NCBI GenBank assembly: GCA_020720785.1
Contig: DYOA01000026.1
Location: 1-37,019, forward strand
Length of the DNA stretch: 37,019 nt
Origin: Leptospira biflexa
GTDB lineage: Bacteria; Spirochaetota; Leptospiria; Turneriellales; DYLW01
Direction of reading: 5' to 3'
Numbering within the stretch: the first letter of the stretch is position 1; each line of letters begins with the position of its first letter. Made by a program: the position numbers and the translations under genes. Of this stretch, positions 16,501 through 24,325 are shown in pieces. The notes beneath the pieces are model-generated. The model had not been told where the DNA came from. It ran no database searches and worked only from the letters and a program-made list of their open reading frames with translations.

Positions 16501-17075
16501 ACGTTCTTGTGCTGGATACGGAAGTGTATTCCAACACCGGAGGACAGATGTCCAAGTCCACGCCCACCGGAGCGGTGGCTAAATTTGCCGCAAGTGGTAA
16601 ATCTGCCGGTAAAAAAGATTTGGGTCTTCTTGCCATTACCTATGGCAATATTTATGTGGCACAGATTGCCATGGGAGCCAACGACGTGCAGTCCGTTAAG
16701 GCTATGTTGGAAGCGGAAAGCTATAAAGGGCCGTCTCTGATTATCGCATATTCCCATTGTATTGCTCACGGGTATGATATGCGCTACGGTTTTGACCAGC
16801 AGAAAAAGTTGGTGGATGCAGGGCATTGGCCATTATACCGTTTTGACCCACGACTGGCAGAGCAGGGAATGAATCCTCTAAAAATGGATTCCAAAGAACC
16901 CAAAACCAGGATCAAAGATGTGATCTATAATGAGAACCGGTATCGTATGCTCCAGCAGATGGATCCCAAAAGAGCTGATATTCTGGCATTGGGTGCCCAA
17001 AAGCAGATTGACCGGAAAACGTTCCTTTATGCCACTCTGGCGGGGGCAGACTACGCCACCATGAAAAAGTTTTAA
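13506..17075 (+). CDS. nifJ: pyruvate:ferredoxin (flavodoxin) oxidoreductase
   Basis: 1189 aa, full-length fused homodimeric type. It oxidatively decarboxylates pyruvate with CoA to acetyl-CoA and CO2, reducing ferredoxin or flavodoxin. The N-terminal pyruvate-binding domain has YPITPSSPMGE and the EGGASGAVHGALQAG block. Two [4Fe-4S] ferredoxin motifs follow, CIQCNKCVVACP (from residue 694) and CTGCYLCVEACP (about 750-761). The TPP domain includes CSGCGETPYVKL, NATGCSSIYGG and MGGDGWAYDIGYGGLDH. A strong AAGAGGAG Shine-Dalgarno sequence lies 7-8 bp before the ATG, consistent with high expression. Monocistronic, with no clear promoter consensus visible upstream. Confidence 0.97.
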   Translation: MAEIMASMDGNEAVAHVAHKTNEVIIIYPITPSSPMGEFSDEYTAKGRKNIWGVVPSVTEMQSEGGASGAVHGALQAGSLTTTFTASQGLLLMIPNMYKIAGELTSTVFHVSARSLAAQALSIFGDHQDVMAVRQTGFALLASNSVQEAMDTALISQAATLESRIPFLHFFDGFRTSHEVSKIKVLSDEVIRSMVNDQLVREHRERAMNPDNPVLRGTSQNPDVYFQGRETVNPYYAKVSGIVQKYMDQFAKLTGRQYKIYEYYGHPEAETVVVIMGSGAQTTEETVDYLNQKGAKTGLLKVRLFRPFSVADFIQAIPKTVKNIAVLDRTKEPGSAGEPLYQDVLLAYTEQLQEGKISSMPRILGGRYGLSSKEFTPAMIKGVYDHVSAPKPFNHFTVGINDDVSHTSITYDPHFHIEGDDVIRGVFFGLGADGTVSANKNSIKIIGEETENYTQGYFVYDSKKSGAITTSHLRFGKKPIRSQYLISQASFVACHQFSFVEKYDMLKYAQKDAIFLINAPYEKDQVWNYLPRKVQQEIIDKHIQLYSIDAYKVAKETGMGVRINTIMQTCFFAISNVLPGEEAIEKIKESIKKTFGKKGDEVVQKNYHAVDHTVANLFQIDVPASVSSQVELPPIMSPGAPDMVRDILGKIAHGDGDSLPVSAMPVDGTFPTGTTQYEKRNIALEIPVWKEDICIQCNKCVVACPHAAIRAKVYDAALLSSAPESFKSMDMKGAEWPAGTKYTLQIAPEDCTGCYLCVEACPVKSKTEEGVKAINMMPQIPLREKESKNWDFFLSIPEADRTKLKIDSVKGSQFLRPLFEFSGACSGCGETPYVKLASQLFGDRMIIANATGCSSIYGGNLPTTPWAKDEHGRGPTWSNSLFEDNAEFGMGFRLSVDKKKEQATILVKELKSVIGDDLAQKILDNLDNNTEEEIGRQREYVSQLKNKLKGDKSEPVAMLLSLADYLVKKSVWIMGGDGWAYDIGYGGLDHVLASGEDVNVLVLDTEVYSNTGGQMSKSTPTGAVAKFAASGKSAGKKDLGLLAITYGNIYVAQIAMGANDVQSVKAMLEAESYKGPSLIIAYSHCIAHGYDMRYGFDQQKKLVDAGHWPLYRFDPRLAEQGMNPLKMDSKEPKTRIKDVIYNENRYRMLQQMDPKRADILALGAQKQIDRKTFLYATLAGADYATMKKF

Positions 17076-17133
17076 CAATTTACTGCACAGGGTGGGTTTA
17101 AAGTTTGGGGAAAAACATTTGGGGAAAGTTTGA

Positions 17134-17892
17134 ATGGATAAAAAAATACTGATAATTGATGATAACCACAGTTTTATTGATACACTGAAGTACATGTTGC
17201 GGGATTTGCCGCTGGTTTTTGAGAGTGCTTTCCGTTTTCAGGAGGCCTTAAATAAAATTTCTCAAAATGGAAGATTTTTGGATGGTCAGGCTCTGGAATC
17301 GATTCTGGAATTTGAAACGTCTTTGAGGTCTTATGAAGCGGAAAAAGAGAATCTGCAGAAAGAGCCCAAAAAGAAAAATCCCGTAGCGGAAGAGGAAACC
17401 CAGAAAAAACTGAATGAGCTTGTTATGCCGGAATTTCCTTCCATCCAAGCCAATCCTTTCCAGGATGACGGGTATTCGCTTCTCATTGTGGAATATGATA
17501 CGGAAGTCAGCGTAAAGGGGATGCAGTTCATCCGGGATCTTGTGGGGAACGGCAGAGGCTGGAAATATGCCGATTTTATTCTCACAACTAATCGGTTCAA
17601 CGAGCTGAAGCCTATGGGGGATTCTCTGGGTATGGTCGTTCTGGAAAAACCGCTTAAGGGACCACAGTTAATCGCGGTAATACAGGAAAAACTCCGGGCT
17701 ATGGATGACTTACAGGCTCGGGTTGCGTCTCTCATAGAAAGATTCCATCGAGAGGAGCCGCAGGAGAAAAAGAAATTTCCACCCCAAAAAAAGGCCGTTT
17801 CCATTCCGGCACAGGATAAACCGGGGAAAAAACCGGCCAAAGCGAAAAAAGAAGGGAAAACCCCGGCGGCAAAAAAGACCACTAAAAAATAA
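17134..17892 (+). CDS. receiver-like protein with internal insertion and Lys/Ala-rich tail
   Basis: 252 aa. The first strand and helix are receiver-like (ILIIDDNHSFIDTLKYML). A charged helical insertion of about 70-80 residues follows (about 50-110). The fold then resumes with LLIVEYDTEVSVKGMQFIRDL, YADFILTTN and VVLEKPLKGPQLIAVIQEKL, which look like strands 3-5 with the conserved Lys-Pro. Counting back from the conserved Gly, the canonical phospho-acceptor position is Tyr, with Asp one residue later, so phosphorylation is doubtful. The last ~45 residues are rich in Lys, Ala and Pro, like nucleic-acid-binding tails. GGGGAAAG serves as Shine-Dalgarno sequence. It lies 58 bp after nifJ and 132 bp before rpsO. 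Function unknown. Confidence 0.7.
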   Translation: MDKKILIIDDNHSFIDTLKYMLRDLPLVFESAFRFQEALNKISQNGRFLDGQALESILEFETSLRSYEAEKENLQKEPKKKNPVAEEETQKKLNELVMPEFPSIQANPFQDDGYSLLIVEYDTEVSVKGMQFIRDLVGNGRGWKYADFILTTNRFNELKPMGDSLGMVVLEKPLKGPQLIAVIQEKLRAMDDLQARVASLIERFHREEPQEKKKFPPQKKAVSIPAQDKPGKKPAKAKKEGKTPAAKKTTKK

Positions 17893-17901
17893 GGATAGCC
17901 G

Positions 17902-17955
17902 GTGGGCACGTCGGGAGGATTAATCCGTGGGACAAATAAAAAAGAACTTGCCCGC
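17902..17955 (+). promoter_or_regulatory. structured leader upstream of rpsO (possible S15 autoregulatory site)
   Basis: GTGGGCA (17902-17908) can pair with TGCCCGC (17949-17955), and a perfect 10-bp palindrome GGATTAATCC (17917-17926) lies in the loop. Ribosomal protein S15 genes are commonly autoregulated through a leader structure. This candidate is only a pairing seen by eye. Confidence 0.25.
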
Positions 17956-18024
17956 AGGAATCTTTTTCACCTTATGTCAATTTGAAAAAAAGAAGATGGA
18001 ATAAGAAAAGAAACGGAAGAGAAA

Positions 18025-18291
18025 ATGATAACAAAAGAAAAGAAAAGTCAGGTTATTAGTGATTATAAAACCAATGAAAAGGATACCGGTTCGCCGGAAG
18101 TCCAGGTTGCGATTCTCACAGAAAGAATCAATTCGTTAACAGGGCATTTTAAAATGCACAGTAAAGATCACCACTCCCGTCTGGGTCTTTTGAAACTGGT
18201 GGGAAGAAGAAGAAGATTGTTAGATTATTTAAAAAAGCGCAGTAATGATCAATATCTGGAAATTATCCGGCGTTTAAAAATCCGTAAATAA
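18025..18291 (+). CDS. rpsO: 30S ribosomal protein S15
   Basis: 88 aa, the normal length. It binds the central domain of 16S rRNA early in small-subunit assembly. Recognisable sequences are [40 protein letters not shown] and LLDYLKK. ATG is preceded by ACGGAAGAG as a weak Shine-Dalgarno sequence. It is directly followed by pnp, the classical rpsO-pnp order. Confidence 0.98.
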   Translation: MITKEKKSQVISDYKTNEKDTGSPEVQVAILTERINSLTGHFKMHSKDHHSRLGLLKLVGRRRRLLDYLKKRSNDQYLEIIRRLKIRK

Positions 18292-18305
18292 TCCATGGGG
18301 GAACA

Positions 18306-20408
18306 TTGTATACTGAAAAAATTTCTATAAAAGGAGCCGACTTGGTATTGGAGACCGAGTCATGGGCAAAGCAGGCAAACGGATCCATTGTTTTAAAATG
18401 GAAGAAATCGGTTTTATTATCAGCGGTTACTGCATCCAAAGATCCGCTGGAAGGTACGGACTTTTTTCCGCTCACGGTGGAATACCGGGAAAAATATTAT
18501 GCGAGCGGGCAAATACCGGGGGGCTTTTTCAAAAGAGAAGGAAAGCCATCGGATAAGCAGGTCCTGGCTGCGAGGGTGACAGACCGTCCCATCCGGCCAT
18601 TATTTCCCAAAGGCTTCAAGAATGAGGTTCAAATTTATAATCTGGTTTTAAGTTCGGATGGGATCAATCCGGCAGATGTGCATGCCATTACCGCCTCCAG
18701 TGCGGCGTTATTGATATCCAATATTCCTTTCAACGGTCCCGTTGCAGGAGTGAGGGTTTCCCTCATTGACAATGAATGGGTGATGTTTCCGGATATTCTG
18801 GAACAGGCAAAGGCAAAGATCAATCTGGCTGTGGCCGGGACTCGGGATGCCGTGACCATGATTGAAGGCAGTTCCCGGGAAGTGTCAGAAGAGACGATGG
18901 TTGAAGCCATCAAAATCGCTCACGCAGAAATTATACGTTTATGTGACATGCAGTTGGAGCTTCAGAAAAAATGCGGTAAGGAAAAAATGCAGGTAACGGT
19001 AAAAGAGGAAAACCAGGAACTGGTTTCCTTTGTCCGGGAGCTGGCTTATTCCGGCGTGAAAGAAGCCAATTCAATACGCTATAAGGCAGAGAGGCAAAAT
19101 GCCATTGATGCAATTAATGCGTCCGCTCTGGAGAAAGTTCAGGAAAAATACGCAGCGGCAGAGCCTGCGGTGTACGCGGATGTCATCAAATCGGCCAAAA
19201 AAGCTCTGGAAGAAATTGAAGTGGAAATTGTGCGTGAGCAGATTTTCCAGCAGGGAATACGTGCCGATGGGCGTAAATTGGATGAAATCCGGGATATTTC
19301 CATTGAGCTGAATGTCCTTCCGGGAACGCACGGCAGTGCTGTCTTCACCCGGGGGGAAACCCAGAGTCTGGGAGTTCTCACCCTGGGAAGCGAGCGGGAT
19401 GTACAGGTTACGGATGATATTGAGGGAGAATCCGAGAGTCGTTTTTATCTTCATTATAATTTTCCATCGTTCAGCGTGGGCGAAGTCCGCAGGATTATGG
19501 GTCCGGGAAGAAGGGAAATCGGGCATGGAAAACTTGCGGAGAATGCACTGTCTGCAGTCATTCCGGATGAGAAGGAATTCCCCTATGTCATCCGCCTGGT
19601 TTCCGAAATTCTGGAATCCAATGGATCCTCTTCCATGGCCACCGTGTGTTCCGGGTCACTGGCATTGATGGATGGTGGGGTCCCCATTAAAAACCATGTG
19701 GCAGGGGTTGCCATGGGGTTGATCAAGGAAGGGGATAAATTTGCTGTCCTCACTGATATCGCAGGTTTGGAAGATCATTTTGGAGATATGGATTTCAAAG
19801 TGGCCGGAACCAAAGATGGGATCACCGCGTTCCAGATGGATTTGAAAGTCCAGGGGGTTTCCTATGAAATTATGGAAAAGGCCCTGTACCAGGCAAAAGA
19901 AGGACGTCTTCATATTCTGAATAAAATGAACCAGGCTCTGCCGGAGAAAAGAAATACTTTAAAAGAACACGCACCGCAGATTGTAACAATCCACATAGAA
20001 AAAGACCAGATTGGAGAGTTGATTGGTCCGGGAGGAAAGAATATCCGGTCCATATCGGAAACCAGCGGATCTGAAATTTCCGTCAATGACGATGGAATTG
20101 TCACCATTATGTCCCCGGATCAGAGTAAATCCAACGTTGCTATGGATATGATTGAACGCCAGTTCAAGAAAATTGAAGTTGGTGAAATCTATGAAGGTAT
20201 TGTAAAACGCATTGTGGATTTTGGTGCATTCATTGAGCTGGCTCCTGGGAAAGAAGGGCTGTGCCATATTTCCAAAATATCCCGCAAAAGGATTGCTGAT
20301 GTTGCCTCTGTTCTCCAGGTAAACCAGAAAGTAAAAGTCAAAGTGCTTGGGGTGGACCGCCAGGGGAAAATCAGTGTTTCCATGCGTGATACTGAAAACG
20401 ATGATTAA
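18306..20408 (+). CDS. pnp: polyribonucleotide nucleotidyltransferase (PNPase)
   Basis: 700 aa. It is a phosphorolytic 3'-5' exoribonuclease of mRNA turnover. Two RNase PH domains are present (about 5-215 and 305-545), with FFPLTVEYREKYYASGQIPGGFFKREG in the first and GSERDVQVTDDIEGESESRF in the second. A KH domain (IGELIGPGGKNIRSI, about 555-615) and an S1 domain (GIVKRIVDFGAFIEL, about 622-692) follow. The start is a TTG at 18306 with GGGGGA just upstream; the nearby ATG at 18295 is out of frame. Fourteen bases separate it from rpsO. Confidence 0.97.
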   Translation: MYTEKISIKGADLVLETESWAKQANGSIVLKWKKSVLLSAVTASKDPLEGTDFFPLTVEYREKYYASGQIPGGFFKREGKPSDKQVLAARVTDRPIRPLFPKGFKNEVQIYNLVLSSDGINPADVHAITASSAALLISNIPFNGPVAGVRVSLIDNEWVMFPDILEQAKAKINLAVAGTRDAVTMIEGSSREVSEETMVEAIKIAHAEIIRLCDMQLELQKKCGKEKMQVTVKEENQELVSFVRELAYSGVKEANSIRYKAERQNAIDAINASALEKVQEKYAAAEPAVYADVIKSAKKALEEIEVEIVREQIFQQGIRADGRKLDEIRDISIELNVLPGTHGSAVFTRGETQSLGVLTLGSERDVQVTDDIEGESESRFYLHYNFPSFSVGEVRRIMGPGRREIGHGKLAENALSAVIPDEKEFPYVIRLVSEILESNGSSSMATVCSGSLALMDGGVPIKNHVAGVAMGLIKEGDKFAVLTDIAGLEDHFGDMDFKVAGTKDGITAFQMDLKVQGVSYEIMEKALYQAKEGRLHILNKMNQALPEKRNTLKEHAPQIVTIHIEKDQIGELIGPGGKNIRSISETSGSEISVNDDGIVTIMSPDQSKSNVAMDMIERQFKKIEVGEIYEGIVKRIVDFGAFIELAPGKEGLCHISKISRKRIADVASVLQVNQKVKVKVLGVDRQGKISVSMRDTENDD

Positions 20409-21728
20409 ATGAAACCGGCTGAAAAAAATCCGGAAATTTTTGTTTTGGATAACGGATTGGCCGTGATTCTGGAAAATCTGCCGGGACGAATGTCCGTAGC
20501 AATGGGATTATGGCTTCCGGTGGGTTCCCGTAATGAAATAAAAAAGCAGAGTGGTTATGCTCATTTCACCGAGCACATGCTGTTCAAAGGAACCGGGAAA
20601 CGGTCATATCTGGATATTTCCCGTGAGGTGGATAAACGGGGAGGCAACATAAACGCCTCCACTTCCAAAGAAGTAACTAATTATTATATCCACATATCGT
20701 CCCGTTATATCCAGGAATCTCTGGATGTCCTTTCCGATATGTTTTTTTCCTCGGTATTTGATGCCAAAGAGTTTGAGACAGAAAAAAAGGTGATTCTGGA
20801 AGAAATCAAAATGACGGAGGATACTCCGGACGATTTTATTTTTGATTTGTTTTTCGCGGATTATTACGGGGACACTCCCATGGGAAGATCCATTGGCGGG
20901 ACCATTAAGGGAATTTCCCGGACATCACGGGATGATCTTTATGATTTTTACTGCCGGTATTATGACACCAGGGGAGCTGTTCTTTCCATGGCCGGCAGTT
21001 TGTGGAATTCGGATTCAGAAAAAAAAGATCTTATCAAATCCATTGAAAAGCTTTTTGGCGATGAAAGAGAACGATGTGGGGATAAATATCCTCCGGAAAC
21101 CCAGGTGGTGCAGGAAAAGTCAGGGCAAATTGTCGCATTTGCTCATGAAAAAGATCTGGAACAGCTCCATTTTGTGTGGGCACTTCCGGGGTTGCCACTT
21201 TCCGCTTCCGGGGATGAATTTATGAAAGTTTTTACCCATTACATGGGTGGTTCCATGAGTTCCCGCTTGGTACAGAAACTGCGGGAAGAGAACGGATTAT
21301 GCTATTCTGTGGGAGCATTCCACTCCCAGTCCCTTGATGATGGAATTTGGGGTGTTTATGTGGGAACATCCGCAAAAAATTTTCCTTTTTCCATGGAGCT
21401 TTTGACAGAAGAGATGGACAGGATATTATCATCCAAAGAGAGGGAAGCATCCATGGAAGAAAGTATATCCGGGATTGCCGGAAATTTTGCCCTTTCCATG
21501 GAATCCTCTTACCGGGTTGCGTCCTTCAACGCGAAAAATTATTTATTTTTTGGGAAAACATTCTCCCTCCGGGAAATCGTTTCCCGGTTGGAAATGCAAA
21601 ATCCGGAAGAAATTATCCGGAAAGTCCGGGATTTATGGAAGGATAAAAACTACCATTTGACCAGCCTGGGAAATTACAGTCAGAAAAAAATATCCGGCCT
21701 CCGGAAGAAATATACTATTTCTCTTTGA
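20409..21728 (+). CDS. M16 family zinc metallopeptidase
   Basis: 439 aa. The inverted zinc motif HFTEH is at residues 52-56, with the third ligand in the EEIKMTEDTPDDF segment (about 130). An RLVQKLREENGLCYSVGAF segment of the second M16 half is also present, as in the bacterial processing-protease-like (PqqL/YmxG) group. It begins on the base after the pnp stop with no Shine-Dalgarno sequence, so translation is probably coupled. The rpsO-pnp-M16 order is found in many bacteria. Its 3' end overlaps convergent pyrE by 14 bp. Confidence 0.95.
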   Translation: MKPAEKNPEIFVLDNGLAVILENLPGRMSVAMGLWLPVGSRNEIKKQSGYAHFTEHMLFKGTGKRSYLDISREVDKRGGNINASTSKEVTNYYIHISSRYIQESLDVLSDMFFSSVFDAKEFETEKKVILEEIKMTEDTPDDFIFDLFFADYYGDTPMGRSIGGTIKGISRTSRDDLYDFYCRYYDTRGAVLSMAGSLWNSDSEKKDLIKSIEKLFGDERERCGDKYPPETQVVQEKSGQIVAFAHEKDLEQLHFVWALPGLPLSASGDEFMKVFTHYMGGSMSSRLVQKLREENGLCYSVGAFHSQSLDDGIWGVYVGTSAKNFPFSMELLTEEMDRILSSKEREASMEESISGIAGNFALSMESSYRVASFNAKNYLFFGKTFSLREIVSRLEMQNPEEIIRKVRDLWKDKNYHLTSLGNYSQKKISGLRKKYTISL

Positions 21729-22281
21729 AATCATCCACCGTATAAAGCGAAAAAAGCTCCACCCCGTGTTCCCGAAGTGCTTCTTTTCCACCTTCATTTC
21801 TATCCACCACGCAAAAGGCTTTGTCAATGACCGCTCCGATTTTTATTAACTCATGATAAGCGGAGAGGGTGGATTTTCCGGTGGTAATCACATCGTCAAT
21901 GAGAGCCGTTTTTCCGGATATTCCATCCAGGATACCTTCCACGCGTTTCTGGGATCCATGGTCTTTGGTTTCTTTCCGAACGATCAGGGGCATTATGGAC
22001 ACCCCACGTTCCAGGGCATAGAGAGTGGTGGCATAGATGATGGGATCGCTTCCCATAGTCAGACCACCCAAGGCTCCCGGCGGTTGTTTCATTTGGGATA
22101 AAATCAGTTCATACATATCTTCCGCAATTTCCTTCAAGTATGCCGGGCGAAAAACCAGGGATTTTAAATCAAAATAATAAGGACTTATTTTTCCGGAGGC
22201 CAGGACAAACGGCTGGTCATGGTTTTCTTTATATGAGTATTTAAAAATTGCAGATTGGATGCTTTCCCGGTTCAGTGACAT
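21715..22281 (-). CDS. pyrE: orotate phosphoribosyltransferase
   Basis: 188 aa. It transfers phosphoribosyl from PRPP to orotate in UMP synthesis. Visible are ASGKISPYYFDLKSL, the basic RKETKDHG loop, and the PRPP-binding motif ALIDDVITTGKST. AAGGA lies just upstream of the ATG. Last gene of the minus-strand PASTA-rpe-pyrE group, 14 bp after rpe. Confidence 0.96.
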   Translation of the reverse strand: MSLNRESIQSAIFKYSYKENHDQPFVLASGKISPYYFDLKSLVFRPAYLKEIAEDMYELILSQMKQPPGALGGLTMGSDPIIYATTLYALERGVSIMPLIVRKETKDHGSQKRVEGILDGISGKTALIDDVITTGKSTLSAYHELIKIGAVIDKAFCVVDRNEGGKEALREHGVELFSLYTVDDFKEK

Positions 22282-22295
22282 TATTTTTCCTTGGT

Positions 22296-22955
22296 TTATG
22301 AGTACTTTTTCAGGGTTCGTATTCTTTCATTGATATCCTGGGCTTTGAAAATATAGGAACCAGCCACCACAATATCGGCTCCCAAACGGGACAATTTTTC
22401 TATGTTTTTATCATCCACTCCGCCATCCACTTCAATGGTCAAATGCGGATATTTTTTCTTCCAGTCGGCCAGCTTTTCCAGTTTATCCCAAACGGAGGAG
22501 ATAAACGGTTGGCCATAATATCCTGGCTCCACAGACATTAACAGCACCAGATCCAGAGAATCCAGAATGTTTTCCACGCTTTCCAGTGGGGTGGCCGGAT
22601 TCAGGGAAATTCCAGCCCGGATTCCCTGCTTACGGATTTCTGAAGCCAACCGCAATGGAAAATGGGTGGTTTCCGCATGAAATGTTAGTATGGAAGGTTT
22701 TATGGAAAAATATTTGGGAACCTCTTTATCAGGAGACTCCACCATCAGGTGAACGTCCAGGCCAGGTTGGGGATGGAATTCTCCCAGAAGGTTTTTCACC
22801 ATTTGGGTATAGGATTCCCCAAATGTTATGGGGGGCACAAAATGCCCATCCATGACATCAATATGGATATAATCCACCAGGGACATATCCATGCTTCCGA
22901 AAACCTTATCCAGCCGGGTCAGGTCGCTTGCGAGAATGGAGGGTGAAACCTGCAT
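22296..22955 (-). CDS. rpe: ribulose-phosphate 3-epimerase
   Basis: 219 aa TIM barrel interconverting ribulose-5-P and xylulose-5-P. Motifs: SPSILASDLTRL, HIDVMDGHFVPPITFG (catalytic Asp and metal His), LTFHAETTH, LLMSVEPGYYGQPF, and IEVDGGVDDKN (second catalytic Asp). The VEPGYYGQ form differs slightly from the common VNPGFGGQ. Start ATG overlaps the stop of the PASTA gene (TGATG), indicating coupling. Confidence 0.95.
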   Translation of the reverse strand: MQVSPSILASDLTRLDKVFGSMDMSLVDYIHIDVMDGHFVPPITFGESYTQMVKNLLGEFHPQPGLDVHLMVESPDKEVPKYFSIKPSILTFHAETTHFPLRLASEIRKQGIRAGISLNPATPLESVENILDSLDLVLLMSVEPGYYGQPFISSVWDKLEKLADWKKKYPHLTIEVDGGVDDKNIEKLSRLGADIVVAGSYIFKAQDINERIRTLKKYS

Positions 22956-24154
22956 CAGCTCTTATAATCCAGAGAAAGGATATAATCGGGTTCCCGGTTA
23001 ATCTTTTTCTCCGTTTTTTTGCCCGCATTATCAAAAACAATTTTACCTTTTTCCTCGCCTTCCGGAGATGATTTTTTTTCTTCCAGTGACAGGGCATTGG
23101 AATTTTCTTCAAAAGGTACATAATGACCTTTCCAGAGAGCCAGCTTTTCTTTTTCAAAGATAAAGGACGGGAATGGATCTTTTCCAATTTCCAGATAGGA
23201 AAGAACCATATATTTGTGGTCTTCCTGAAATCCGCCCGGATTCTTCTGCTCTCTGACAACGGCCAATGTGTATTTCCCGGGTTCTATGTTATGATCATCC
23301 GGGTTTACTAGAATATGCTTAAAAGGACCATCTTCCGATTTGTACTCATAGGGGAAAAAAGCGGTGGTCACATTCCAGGAAGTTTTGGTCGCCGTCTCAA
23401 TCCATTTCTGGGGAGGATTTTTTATCTCTGACCGTATAATCCGGGCATGTTTGCTTTCATCATTAACAGCTTTAACCTTAATTGTAATGGGAATTTTGAG
23501 ATGAAATGCCATTTCCTTTGCTAAGCCAATGGGTATATTTTCCATATCAGGGAATTTGAAAGCACTTTTCTGCTCCTCCGCCCCAAGAGAAACCAGAAGC
23601 GACACCGGGCTGTCTGGAACCACAGGAGTTCCGGCTTCCGGAAACTGTGCCAGGATTTCCCCCTTTGCTCTGTCACTGGGAATCCGGGTGACTGTCCCAA
23701 TGATCAGACGGAAATTCCGGCTGCCGATGTGGATATTATTCAGGATATTCTGGACAAGGTCTTCTTTCATTTCCACCAGACGGGGAACTTTGACAATATT
23801 CTGGCTCTGGTTTACCACAAGGGTGATGCGGCTACCTTCTTTGACAATTTTACCCGGAGAGAGGCTCTGAAAGAGGATAAAACCATAGGGATACTCTGTG
23901 GTATGTTCATTCTTGATTTCAATTTTTAATCCCAGATCGGTCAGGTTGTTATGGACATCCAGATACAGTTTCCCGGTTACCGATGGGATTTCCACTTTGT
24001 TTTTTATACTAACCCGGACGGATATGATGATAAATCCAACAATAAAGAAAATAGATAAGCCAATAAAATAATAAACAGATGCCCGGAAAATTTTCTGCAT
24101 GATGGTAAATCTGGTTTCCGTATCCTGGCCGGAAGCGTTTTGTGAGTTTTCCAT
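22955..24154 (-). CDS. membrane-anchored PASTA-domain protein without kinase domain
   Basis: 399 aa from the ATG at 24154; an ATG at 24100 is a possible alternative, and neither has a Shine-Dalgarno sequence. One transmembrane helix (about 30-50, FIGLSIFFIVGFIIISV) follows a short cytoplasmic N-terminus. Outside it are two PASTA repeats: VEIPSVTGKLYLDVHNNL...VNQ and VKVPRLVEMKEDLV...VSLG. A third diverged one follows (FKFPDMENIPIGLAKEMA), then a charged tail. PASTA domains bind peptidoglycan precursors or muropeptides. Here the Ser/Thr kinase usually joined to them is missing, so a structural or sensing role in the wall is likely. It leads an operon with rpe and pyrE, and murD and murC lie nearby. 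Confidence 0.88.
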   Translation of the reverse strand: MENSQNASGQDTETRFTIMQKIFRASVYYFIGLSIFFIVGFIIISVRVSIKNKVEIPSVTGKLYLDVHNNLTDLGLKIEIKNEHTTEYPYGFILFQSLSPGKIVKEGSRITLVVNQSQNIVKVPRLVEMKEDLVQNILNNIHIGSRNFRLIIGTVTRIPSDRAKGEILAQFPEAGTPVVPDSPVSLLVSLGAEEQKSAFKFPDMENIPIGLAKEMAFHLKIPITIKVKAVNDESKHARIIRSEIKNPPQKWIETATKTSWNVTTAFFPYEYKSEDGPFKHILVNPDDHNIEPGKYTLAVVREQKNPGGFQEDHKYMVLSYLEIGKDPFPSFIFEKEKLALWKGHYVPFEENSNALSLEEKKSSPEGEEKGKIVFDNAGKKTEKKINREPDYILSLDYKS

Positions 24155-24238
24155 AAAGCAGGGAAACAAAGCCGCTCCGGGGCGTAAATGAGAAAAATGG
24201 TTTACATGTTGTGGCAAAAACATTTTTTTACGCTTTGT

Positions 24239-24312
24239 GCGCCCATAGCTCAGCTGGATAGAGTGTCTGACTACGAATCAGAAGGTCTGAGGTTCGAATC
24301 CTCATGGGCGCG
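24239..24312 (+). tRNA. tRNA-Arg (anticodon ACG)
   Basis: 74 nt cloverleaf. Acceptor stem GCGCCCA/TGGGCGC with discriminator G; D arm AGCTCAGCTGGATAGAGT; anticodon stem TCTGA/TCAGA around loop CTACGAA, giving ACG (to be A-to-I edited for CGN codons); T arm ending GGTTCGAATCC. CCA is not encoded. TTTACA at 24201-24206 could be part of its promoter, but a convincing -10 is not visible. murD starts 13 bp downstream. Confidence 0.97.
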
Positions 24313-24325
24313 TATCCTTTTTCTC

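Noticed and set aside
24188..24325. N-terminal extension of the murD frame containing APIAQLDRVSDYESEG
   Set aside because: This is the well-known translation of a tRNA gene; the true murD start is the ATG at 24326.
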